The notes under the pieces: model-generated | Database searches by the model: none | The model's input: the letters and a program-made list of their open reading frames with translations, nothing else | Told to the model about the DNA's origin: nothing | In this document: positions 1-5,114 of the stretch, piece by piece | How the letters are laid out: each line of letters opens with the position of its first letter | Position numbering within the stretch: position 1 is the stretch's first letter | Program-made: the position numbers and the translations under genes | Assembly (NCBI GenBank): GCA_028693695.1 | Contig: JAQUUV010000073.1 | Span: 1-8,926 of the forward strand | Direction: 5' to 3' | Length of the DNA stretch: 8,926 nucleotides | Origin: Syntrophomonas sp. | GTDB lineage: Bacteria > Bacillota > Syntrophomonadia > Syntrophomonadales > Syntrophomonadaceae

Positions 1-265
1 GCCGCAGCAGGGAAGTGTCCTTCATGCCAGCCAGTAACTTAACATCAGTCCCATCTGCACTTGCCGTATACAATGAGGCTATACCATCCTGGTAATACGA
101 GAAAACAATCTGATCGTCGTCCGGAGAAAGTTCCACCGAATCTGCCAATCCCACTTTTTCAGGACCGGTCTGGAAAAAGCCCAGTACCCACAGTACGCCA
201 ACCAATAATACTATTGCGGCAATTGTTGCCGTAACCAGCAATATTAGTGTATTTTTTTTAAAAAT
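1..265 (-). CDS. Membrane-anchored TolB/PD40-like beta-propeller protein, N-terminal part (cut by window edge)
   Basis: The reading frame is open for 88 codons and runs off the left edge, so only the N-terminus is visible. Residues about 7-30 are a single hydrophobic segment (TLILLVTATIAAIVLLVGVL and onward), a signal anchor or uncleaved signal peptide. Residues about 46-80 carry the pattern LSPDDDQIVFSY, then LYTASADGTDVKLL. This is the classic WD40-like/PD40 blade of TolB-type propellers: serine-proline-aspartate, a short strand, then 'xxxDGxxxxxL'. I infer an extracytoplasmic protein held by its N-terminus; the ligand is unknown. No ATG, GTG or TTG fits the ribosome binding site. AGGAGG lies nine bases before an ATT codon, which I take as the start. 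The first in-frame conventional alternative is a TTG eight codons later, without a Shine-Dalgarno sequence. The fold is fairly certain; the role is not. Confidence 0.75.
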   Translation of the reverse strand, partial: MFKKNTLILLVTATIAAIVLLVGVLWVLGFFQTGPEKVGLADSVELSPDDDQIVFSYYQDGIASLYTASADGTDVKLLAGMKDTSLLR

Positions 266-274
266 GTTTATCCA

Positions 275-280
275 CCTCCT
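275..280 (-). promoter_or_regulatory. Shine-Dalgarno site that fixes the ATT start
   Basis: AGGAGG on the minus strand lies nine bases before the ATT codon at 265-263. The in-frame ATA at 271-269 is only three bases away and so too close. A GTG that overlaps the site (275-273) reads only five codons to a stop. The spacing therefore favours ATT. Confidence 0.65.
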
Positions 281-341
281 ATGTTTTAGACTATGTGAAA
301 TTACTTTTATGTAACGCTTTTGGATGAGCCATTTTTTGTTA

Positions 342-347
342 ATTATA
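342..347 (-). promoter_or_regulatory. Possible -10 box for the propeller gene
   Basis: A perfect TATAAT lies about 77 bases before the ATT start on the minus strand. The hexamer 17 bases further upstream (ATTCTT) is a poor -35 match. If this promoter is used it may therefore need an activator; the inverted repeat at 371-398 lies just upstream of it. Confidence 0.35.
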
Positions 348-352
348 CTTTA

Positions 353-667
353 TCACACACAAAGAAGAATCGTAACGAACAATCTAAGTATCGTTACGGC
401 CCCTTCCCGGGCGAGATGTTCAATCTCAGGATCATCTTCGGACAGATGGTCTAGCCTGATAATACGTGCCCCATAGTTCAAAACAATTTGATACTCTTCG
501 GGGTGTGTGTTCCAAAACTCGGCCAGGGCCTGAAAAGCGTCGTGGTAATACTCGCTCCATTGGAAATCATCCAGGATGACGAATAATTTTTGTTGCTGGT
601 TGTAGTGATACTTAAGGTTGGTTGCTTTGTGCTCATAGTAATGATAGACTAAATTATCCAATGTCAA
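353..667 (-). CDS. Unrecognised small protein, possibly N-terminally truncated
   Basis: This is a 104-codon frame with a coding-like composition: many aromatic and charged residues (HYYEHKATNLKYHY, then FVILDDFQWSEYYHDAFQAL, then LSEDDPEIEHLAREG). It has no signal peptide and no membrane segment except a short hydrophobic tail (ILRLFVTILLCV). I do not recognise a family. The start is weak: TTG at 667 or TTG at 661 has only a distant AGAGAAG upstream. The frame stays open to 748 with a GTG at 742 that falls inside the hairpin at 735-777, so the true N-terminus may be lost. The last 15 or so codons overlap the inverted repeat at 371-398 and may be non-native sequence. It lies upstream of the propeller gene on the same strand, about 90 bases away, but a shared transcript is not evident. 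Confidence 0.4.
   Translation of the reverse strand: MTLDNLVYHYYEHKATNLKYHYNQQQKLFVILDDFQWSEYYHDAFQALAEFWNTHPEEYQIVLNYGARIIRLDHLSEDDPEIEHLAREGAVTILRLFVTILLCV
371..398. repeat. 8-bp inverted repeat upstream of the propeller gene
   Basis: CGTAACGA (371-378) and TCGTTACG (391-398) are perfect complements separated by 12 bases. On the minus strand the repeat is centred about 37 bases upstream of the TATAAT at 347-342. It could be a regulator site or a weak hairpin at the 3' end of the 353-667 frame. There is no strong T-tract. Confidence 0.35.
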
Positions 668-722
668 TGTATTATTCAGACTTCTCTTATGGTAGGGACG
701 AACATTTTTGGTAAACTTATTT

Positions 723-736
723 TAGTTGAAACTAAG
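723..736. repeat. Short palindrome TTAGTT-GA-AACTAA
   Basis: Six-base arms with a two-base centre abut the larger hairpin at 735-777. It looks operator-like in size, but no promoter is clearly associated, so its role is open. Confidence 0.3.
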
Positions 737-777
737 TCCACGTATTTTTATGATTAGTATAAGAATACGTGGACTTT
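735..777. repeat. Long inverted repeat / stable hairpin
   Basis: The arms AAGTCCACGTATT (735-747) and AATACGTGGACTT (765-777) pair perfectly over 13 bp. Pairing continues inward with a G-U, four A-U pairs and a second G-U, giving about 19 bp closed by a five-base loop (754-758). On the plus strand a short TTTTAAG follows. That is weak for a terminator, and no plus-strand gene ends just before it. It could be a small palindromic repeat element or an RNA-stability/attenuator hairpin. Confidence 0.6.
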
Positions 778-829
778 TAAGATTCTAAGATCTGTAATAA
801 CAATATATATAAATAATTTATTAATGCGG

Positions 830-859
830 TTGAATATGCCTCAAAAAACTCCATTAATA
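830..859 (+). promoter_or_regulatory. Possible promoter of the exported-protein gene
   Basis: TTGAAT (830-835) and TTAATA (854-859) are separated by 18 bases and lie about 45 bases before the start codon. The surrounding DNA is very AT-rich, so chance matches are likely. Confidence 0.35.
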
Positions 860-903
860 TTTTCTATTAGTTAGAGATTTTAAAATATATAGGAGGAACC
901 TTA

Positions 904-1332
904 ATGAAAAAATTGATAACAATAGCTTGTTTGGTTTTGGTTTGTTTGGTGGTTTTAATACTATTTTATCTAAATGCCAATGTTACCATTGATATTGGAG
1001 AATCTACAAAGTTCAGTAAGGAAGAAGTACAAACAGCAGTAAATTGTGTAATTGAAAATTTTGAAAAAAATTTTCAAGGGTGTGATCTAAAAAAATTATG
1101 GTATGACGAAGAAAAATCAAATTCGGAAATTGCATCTTATATGTCTTTTGGAAGAGGTTCGGTCAATGGAGTTAAAGAGGAAAATGTGATTATTTTGTTC
1201 TCAAATTTTTATGTTAATGGGACTGGTGGACCTGTCAGTTTGAATCCGCATTCACCATATAATGGCTGGAACTGGATACTTATCAGAGATGGTAAGACCG
1301 GTAATTGGAAAATAGATGATTCGGGATATTAA
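904..1332 (+). CDS. Small exported or membrane-anchored protein, DUF4829-like
   Basis: This is a 142-residue protein with a lysine start (MKK) and a hydrophobic segment at residues about 4-23, acting as a signal peptide or N-terminal anchor. The soluble part is about 118 residues. Residues 36-58 (TKFSKEEVQTAVNCVIENFE) look helical. The C-terminal stretch contains NGWNWILIRDG followed by NWKIDDSGY, a tail typical of small clostridial lipoprotein-like proteins of the DUF4829 type (W-x-W-I-L-V-R ... W-x-I-x-D-x-G-Y); the family name is from memory. C60 in the soluble part and C49 earlier could form a disulfide. AGGAGG lies six bases before the ATG, which supports this start. The gene is clearly AT-richer than its neighbours, and no terminator follows it. 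It is monocistronic as far as can be seen. Its function is unknown; an extracytoplasmic location is likely. Confidence 0.75.
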   Translation: MKKLITIACLVLVCLVVLILFYLNANVTIDIGESTKFSKEEVQTAVNCVIENFEKNFQGCDLKKLWYDEEKSNSEIASYMSFGRGSVNGVKEENVIILFSNFYVNGTGGPVSLNPHSPYNGWNWILIRDGKTGNWKIDDSGY

Positions 1333-1433
1333 AGTATTTTTACAATTATAATTGATTTAAGTACGGGAAAATATTCTCTGTGTAATAGATAGGAATTACA
1401 GTGTAACTCAAATTTCGCAGCCCAAATTGGGCA

Positions 1434-1751
1434 TTAAAGCCCTGATAAATGAGGGCTGAGTAGCAGTCCATTGCTTGACTTGACATAAAAGTTCTTTAAT
1501 AAATTCATTTGAGAATCCCTTAAGCAACTTATTGAAGATTTCACTCCCTCGGCCATTTTTACCACCGTGTCTTTATCCGTCTGTCCCCGAATCATGAACA
1601 TGCGCTGGGCCAGATATAAAAGCCCTCCGCAATAACCTCCGTTCCGTCCCCCAAAATACAATATCCTTGTCATATGCAGGCAGAAGGCAAAATAGTAGAC
1701 ATAAACTACAGTAACATGACCATAAACCAACTGGTGCAGCTCAGCTGACAC
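1434..1751 (-). pseudogene. Probable gene remnant on the minus strand
   Basis: A 105-codon frame is open here. Its middle part (MFMIRGQTDKDTVVKMAEGV) resembles the end of DUF4367-type extracytoplasmic domains, which close with a 'y-x-i-x-G-x-x-x-x-e-x-x-x-k-i-A-e-s-i' pattern. That resemblance is weak and from memory. The N-terminal part (VYVYYFAFCLHMTRILYF) does not look like a normal protein. A second minus-strand frame over the last 180 bases reads EIFNKLLKGFSNEFIKELL, so the sequence may be frameshifted. The start codon (GTG at 1751) has no Shine-Dalgarno sequence. I read the stretch as decayed coding DNA rather than a working gene. A hairpin at 1438-1457 coincides with its end. Confidence 0.3.
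1438..1457 (-). terminator. Weak terminator-like hairpin
   Basis: AGCCCT (1438-1443) and AGGGCT (1452-1457) form a 6-bp stem with an eight-base loop. On the minus strand it is followed by a poor T-tract (TTAAT). It lies at the end of the remnant at 1434-1751. Confidence 0.3.
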
Positions 1752-2011
1752 TTAATCAAGGAGTAGACCCGGGAAAAAGCCGCCATCTACCTTTAAAACA
1801 ACGGAACCCGGAATACCAGCCCTCCCATTATGAAAATGGAGCAATAGTAGCAAAGGTCACCTACATCTCCATCTATGGAGTATTAATAGATAACAGCCCG
1901 CCTGCTAATCCAAGTATCAATCAGGGTATTATTAATTCAGTAAGCGTAGAATTAATACTAACCCTGCCTTCACCTCGAAACGGGTGCCTGGATATACCTG
2001 ATTTTACATGA
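1715..2011 (+). pseudogene. Fragment of a secreted or surface protein (no start codon)
   Basis: The plus-strand frame is open for 98 codons from 1715 to a TGA at 2009-2011, with no usable start codon. It reads QLTLNQGVDPGK near the beginning. Further on it reads HYENGAIVAKVTYISIYGVL, then IDNSPPANPSINQGIINSV. This beta-rich, asparagine/serine/proline-rich composition suits an exported protein. The coding signal continues in another frame after the TGA (next entry), which suggests a frameshift in a formerly longer gene. The neighbouring antisense frame (1434-1751) barely overlaps it. I cannot name a family. Confidence 0.4.
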
Positions 2012-2146
2012 TAACACTCTTGCTGCCGGAGATTACACCTTTAGTACGGTGGGTGATGCGGATGGCAGCGGCAATAAAACTTTAACTTCACTGCTTTTTC
2101 TTGACTTGCTCCGCGAATTCACATATTCTGAAATCAGAAATATGTG
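1968..2146 (+). pseudogene. Second-frame fragment of a secreted repeat protein
   Basis: From about 1968 the frame one base off the previous fragment becomes protein-like: ETGAWIYLILHDNTLAAGDY, then TFSTVGDADGSGNKTLTSLL. It ends at a TGA at 2144-2146, beside the toxin-antitoxin start region. The pattern 'AAGDYTFSTV-x-DADGSG-x-x-x-LTS' is typical of immunoglobulin-like or other beta-sandwich repeats in secreted Gram-positive proteins. No start codon or ribosome binding site is present, and the frame runs straight into the toxin-antitoxin promoter. I read it as the truncated continuation of the 1715-2011 fragment. A similar motif recurs at 4632-4770. Confidence 0.45.
2101..2129 (+). promoter_or_regulatory. 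Promoter of the toxin-antitoxin operon
   Basis: TTGACT (2101-2106), a 17-base spacer and TATTCT (2124-2129) form a good sigma-A-type promoter. Transcription would start near 2136, giving a leader of about 30 bases before the antitoxin start codon. Confidence 0.6.
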
Positions 2147-2149
2147 AAT
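2117..2149. promoter_or_regulatory. Palindromic operator overlapping the -10 box
   Basis: ATTCACATATTCTGA (2117-2131) pairs with TCAGAAATATGTGAAT (2134-2149) with a single unpaired T, around a two-base centre. It covers the -10 box and the likely transcription start. That is where an AbrB-type antitoxin would bind to repress its own operon. The palindrome is seen directly; the binding is inferred. Confidence 0.6.
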
Positions 2150-2167
2150 CCAAAGGAGGAATATGTG

Positions 2168-2437
2168 ATGCCGAAGGCTGTCATAAATCGGAAAGTGCGG
2201 ATGAGGGAGAGAGGCCAGTTTACTGTTCCGGCTGAGATCCGGGAGCGTTTAGGCTTCAAAGAAGACTCAATTTTGCAGGTTCTAAGTATTGGCCGGGCCA
2301 TGGTGGTAATTCCTGAAGAAACCATGGTCAATGAACTGGCCAGGCAGGTTGAATATGCGATGAAAAAAGAAAACATGAACCTGGAAGAATTACTGTCAAG
2401 TTTGCGTGAGGGTAGCCATGAATACGAAACCGATTAA
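2168..2437 (+). CDS. AbrB/SpoVT-type antitoxin (DNA-binding)
   Basis: An 89-residue protein. Residues about 5-50 are a swapped-hairpin AbrB domain: RMRERGQFTVPAEIRERLGF is the hallmark 'G-Q-x-T-V/I-P-x-x-I-R-x-x-L-G' motif, followed by the strand ILQVLSIGRAMVVIP. Residues 53-81 are a charged helical tail, the part that usually wraps the toxin. GGAGG sits eight bases before this ATG. A GTG directly before it (2165) and an earlier in-frame GTG (2144) are less well placed. The gene overlaps the PIN-domain gene by 20 bases, so the two are translationally coupled. By family behaviour it neutralises the toxin and represses the operon through the palindrome at 2117-2149. It is intact in length and motif. 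Confidence 0.88.
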   Translation: MPKAVINRKVRMRERGQFTVPAEIRERLGFKEDSILQVLSIGRAMVVIPEETMVNELARQVEYAMKKENMNLEELLSSLREGSHEYETD

Positions 2438-2843
2438 AGTATTCCTTGATAGTAGTGTTATAATTGCCGGTCTGGCTTCGGCCAAGGGAGGTTCACGCGA
2501 AATACTTAATCTGGCCGAATTAGGATTTCTAGTTCCAGTTATTTCTGAGGAAGTTGTTAGGGAAGTAACGCGGAATGTGGAAAGAAAGCTGCCTGATTGT
2601 CTTGCGCATTATTATCAGTTGTTTCGTTTATTGCCGTTTATAATGGTTGAACCGAGCGAAGAAAGCCTAGCTCAGGCGAAGGAATTAATCAACCATCACG
2701 ATTCCAGGATTCTTGCTTCTGCTCTAAGCTCCAGGGCAGACTGGTTAATCAGTCTGGATAAACACTTCCTGTCCTTGGACAATGAAGAGCTATCAATAAA
2801 AATAGGTTCACCAGGAGACTTTGTGCAAAGTCTTGACATTTAA
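2418..2843 (+). CDS. PIN-domain toxin (putative RNase, VapC-like)
   Basis: A 141-residue single-domain protein, the usual size for a PIN toxin. The metal-binding acidic residues are in place: D11 in VFLDSSVIIAGL, E44/E45 in VISEEVVREV, D95 in HHDSRILASAL, and D108 and D114 in ADWLISLDKHF. Members of this family cleave RNA in the cytoplasm when the antitoxin is lost. The target RNA cannot be read from sequence. I chose ATG 2418 because GAGGG lies five bases before it. The in-frame GTG at 2406 has no Shine-Dalgarno sequence and would add only MRVA. The gene overlaps the antitoxin end by 20 bases. The pair looks complete and functional although it is flanked by gene debris on both sides. Confidence 0.87.
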   Translation: MNTKPIKVFLDSSVIIAGLASAKGGSREILNLAELGFLVPVISEEVVREVTRNVERKLPDCLAHYYQLFRLLPFIMVEPSEESLAQAKELINHHDSRILASALSSRADWLISLDKHFLSLDNEELSIKIGSPGDFVQSLDI

Positions 2844-3084
2844 ACAGATTACTAGCCTAGAAAAGCTCTTGAACTCATACCGCCCCAGTTTTGAATAGGA
2901 ACCCTGTTCCGGTGCCCCGCAAGTCCCGGTAAAAAGATATTGGCACAACGCATAAATAATTTGTTAGAAAAGAACTGGGGGAACTTTTTTGCGGTCTCAG
3001 TAAATCACGAATCAGTTGAATTGTGTGTGATTAAGCAAGTTAAGAACCATCCCTACTTGCCACCTTTGACTTGTCCAGCAAGTC
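2844..3084. other. Non-coding stretch with an open fragment and small hairpins
   Basis: No gene with a start codon is visible. A plus-strand frame is open from 2895 to the stop at 3096-3098 without a start. Part of it looks protein-like (ILAQRINNLLEKNWGNFF, then AVSVNHESVELCVI), possibly a remnant of an unrecognised gene. GGAACCCTGTTCC (2898-2910) is a small palindrome. GACTTG/CAAGTC (3068-3073 and 3079-3084) forms a hairpin that touches the kinase stop codon on the minus strand but has no T-tract. Sequence near 3038-3055 (GTTAAGAACCATCCC) resembles degenerate REP-type repeats associated with Y1 transposases in Firmicutes; this is from memory only. Confidence 0.4.
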
Positions 3085-3955
3085 TTATTTGGGGATAAGC
3101 AACGAAAATGTAATTCTGTTAGTTTTAAAGTTGTATTCTATACTACCGCCCAATCTGCGGGCTAATTCACTGGCTGAGTACAGACCTAACCCTTCATGGA
3201 ATCGATCTTTTGATGTGAAGCCGGGTTGAAAAAGGCTCGCAGCTATTTCAGGTTCAATGGTCCCTGGATTGCTAACTTCAAGGATTAAAAAAGGCCCTTT
3301 TTTATGGATAAGCAATCGAACCCATTTGTTTTCCAATTCCTGCTGTTCCACTGCCTCGATGGCGTTGTCCAACAGGTTGCCCAGGATACTAACTATAGCC
3401 AGGATGTTTCTGGTGGTGTCTGCAAGAGGAGTATTGACATCCATCTCAAACCTGATTCTTCCAGCATCGGCCCGGGCCATTTTGGCGATTACAAGGGCGG
3501 AAACGAAGGGATTATCAACCTTCAGAACTTGATTATAGGCCGAGACTTCGAAATTTAAATCGACGATATATGTCTCCAATTCATCTTTCTGATTATTATG
3601 GTTCAGGGCGGCTATTACTTGCAAGTGGTTGCTGAAGTCATGGCGCTGGCTGCGTACGGTATTAAAGAAGTCGGTAACACTGCTGGATATTACTTCTTCG
3701 GCGGAAGTATACCCACCATTTGGCACGAAATACGATCTTGTAAATGATTATGTTTATTATCCAATTAATTGGATTCCGTATACCTTCAATAACGATCAGA
3801 TAAGTAAGGTTAGCCAAAATGGTGATTGCTAAACCATAAACGAATGTCTTTCGCCATATAGCTTTAAGGTCGTATCCCAGCAAAATGAGCGTTGCCAGTA
3901 TAGTGCAAAATGATTCCAGAAATACTGCGATGCTCCTGAAAAGGATTAAAGACAT
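3085..3955 (-). pseudogene. Sensor histidine kinase of the Spo0B/GHKL type, internally deleted and frameshifted
   Basis: Two frames make one damaged gene. The N-terminal frame starts at ATG 3955 (AGGAGAGG nine bases upstream; the ATG at 3964 is too close to it). It encodes about 80 residues with two to three hydrophobic helices (SIAVFLESFCTILATLILLG, then FVYGLAITILANLTYLIVI). From about 3747-3720 the signal moves to another frame and becomes a complete cytoplasmic kinase half. That half has the dimerisation box SQRHDFSNHLQVI (phospho-acceptor H in RHDF), the N box LGNLLDNAIEAV and the G boxes VSNPG and HEGLGLYSASEL. Intact relatives have five to seven helices, so I infer that 100 or more residues were deleted near 3720 and the frame was lost. 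The GTG at 3726 has no ribosome binding site, so a separate soluble kinase is unlikely but not excluded. The gene diverges from the truncated regulator at 4232. Confidence 0.7.
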
Positions 3956-4231
3956 TCCTAACATCCTCTCCTGATTTAGAAATGGGCTGCATTATTGCTT
4001 TTATTAACCAAAAGAATGGATTTTTACTCTTGTAATGGTTAGTATCCATGCCAAGTCATATTTTCCCTCTAAAAAAGCAATTTGACAAATGTTATTTAGA
4101 ACTCTAAGTATTACACTCTGATTCCCTATCGCCAGTAATGCCTGAAATTGATTTTCCCACTTATTCCATTTGAAAAAGGGTTTTTATAGCTTTATGGAGA
4201 ATATTGGGGATGGATTGGAAGGAAGTATAAC
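3956..4231. other. Divergent intergenic region of the damaged two-component system
   Basis: This AT-rich stretch lies between the kinase (leftward) and the regulator (rightward). A 61-codon minus frame here overlaps the kinase start and has no separate support. TTGAAA (4170-4175) with TATGGA (4193-4198) at 17 bases is a poor promoter candidate for the regulator. No operator-like repeat stands out. Confidence 0.4.
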
Positions 4232-4525
4232 GTGGATACAAATAATGGAAAAATTGGCGTGATAATTATTGAGGACGACTTGCCGGTGCGGCAACTGATA
4301 CACTCTTACCTGACGGAATTTTCGAAAATTACGGTTCTGGGTGAAGTATCTACTGGAGAAGAAGTCCTCGAAATGTTAGATTCTCTACAGCCGAAGGTTG
4401 TTTTTCTAGACATTGAACTTCCCAATATCAGTGGTTTGTCAACTGCCACCCTGCTCAAACAAAAAAATCCCCATATAAATTATAGGGTGGTGCTGTCTGC
4501 AAAGGCGGCATTTTTTATGCCATAA
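4232..4525 (+). pseudogene. Response regulator truncated inside its receiver domain
   Basis: The first 82 or so codons are a normal receiver domain: the acidic pocket IIIEDD (E14, D15, D16) and the phospho-acceptor D60 in VVFLDIELPNISGL. After KQKNPHI the sequence changes to NYRVVLSAKAAFFMP and stops. The conserved Thr/Ser and Lys of the last two strands and any output domain are missing. The VFLDIELP signature and the divergent Spo0B-like kinase suggest an AgrA/LytTR-type regulator originally, about 240 residues long. The start is GTG 4232, with GGAAG six bases upstream. The break near 4475-4480 marks a deletion or insertion junction. A product of this length should not fold or act as a regulator. 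Confidence 0.8.
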
Positions 4526-4588
4526 CACGCAAGTTAAGAGCTAGCTGTCAACTATTGGTAAAAAAACAAAGCCGCAGTAGATAACCGA
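4497..4588 (+). other. Possible structured RNA or foreign segment after the regulator break
   Basis: Several pairings nest here. CTGC plus GGC (4497-4500, 4504-4506) can pair with GCC plus GCAG (4571-4577), leaving an AAA bulge. Inside lies a hairpin GGCAT-TTTTT-ATGCC (4507-4521). Just outside is a GNRA hairpin AACC-GAAA-GGTT (4582-4593). I do not recognise a known riboswitch or small RNA, and the pairing could be chance. Confidence 0.2.
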
Positions 4589-4631
4589 AAGGTTAGGTAT
4601 TAGAGATGTATATAAGGCAGATAAAGTTTGA

Positions 4632-4979
4632 TATCCAATACGAATTATATCTCTACGGCTGACGGTGCAGGGAAGCTATCAGGTCGGTGGTATCTATGTG
4701 ACCATTAACATGTCCAACGCCGCCGACTACGTGGAGGTCGACGGAGATTTTCTTGGTTTATACCGGTTAAACTTTTGTAAGGTTATAGGGTTTTCGAGTG
4801 CAGATGGGTGGTATAAGCTAACCCAACGACCGCAACTGGAAATGTTTAAAGGTGAAAAAATTAATATTGTGACAATATTGGGATCTTTGAAGCGTATGAA
4901 TAACATAATCTGGATTCCACCGCAAAAAGCTCTTCTATATATGATTTTGGTATATAATAATCCTATAGGGTCATCATAA
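4632..4979 (+). pseudogene. Fragment of a secreted repeat protein, frameshifted
   Basis: The frame is open from 4632 to the stop at 4977-4979. It reads GSYQVGGIYVTINMSNAADY followed by VEVDGDFLG, then a less convincing tail (WYKLTQRPQLEMFKGEKINI and onward). The only start candidate, GTG 4665, has no ribosome binding site. In another frame just upstream (4625-4705) the sequence reads NYISTADGAGKLSGRWY before a stop. Joining the two frames gives a plausible strand order ending in YVTINMSNAADYVEV, so a frameshift near 4690 is likely. The motif Y-x-ST...DG-x-G...LSG resembles the fragment at 1968-2146. I infer a decayed exported beta-sandwich protein; the family is unknown. Confidence 0.4.
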
Positions 4980-5114
4980 ATGCCAATATATGATATCTCT
5001 TGTATATGTTCATTTTTGGTTTGGTTGTTTATTTATTTTAGAAGTAGATTACATCTTTTAATCAAAATCATTTTAATGTTATTGCATATTATATTGGTGA
5101 AGGAGGCAATGCTT
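4980..5114. other. AT-rich leader before the nfeD-like gene
   Basis: The nfeD-like frame stays open back to an ATG at 4980, but the extra 45 residues are not conserved-looking and no ribosome binding site precedes that codon. TATTAT (5087-5092) could be a -10 box for the operon, but no good -35 box lies at the right distance. Confidence 0.35.

Noticed and set aside
735..777. Calling the long hairpin a Rho-independent terminator
   Set aside because: The following bases are only TTTTAAG on the plus strand, there is no T-tract on the minus strand, and no gene ends just before it.
2134..2376. Minus-strand 80-codon frame opposite the antitoxin
   Set aside because: It lies wholly antisense to a well-supported AbrB gene.
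3068..3084. Hairpin GACTTG/CAAGTC as terminator of the kinase gene
   Set aside because: It abuts the stop codon but is followed by AAAGG on the minus strand, with no T-tract.
3662..3964. A separate 100-residue membrane protein upstream of a separate 213-residue soluble kinase
   Set aside because: The membrane frame's last residues are an out-of-frame reading of the kinase region, and the kinase frame has no ribosome binding site at GTG 3726. One frameshifted, deleted gene explains both better.
3864..4049. Minus-strand 61-codon frame starting MDTNHYKSKN
   Set aside because: It overlaps the kinase N-terminus in another frame, has no supporting motif, and its end reads antisense-like filler.
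4497..4593. A cyclic-di-GMP or similar known riboswitch
   Set aside because: A GNRA hairpin and a GCAAAGG-like string are present, but the conserved core blocks of the GEMM classes are not.
4980..5114. N-terminal extension of the nfeD-like protein from ATG 4980
   Set aside because: There is no ribosome binding site there, the residues are not NfeD-like, and a strong GGAGG fixes the start at 5115.
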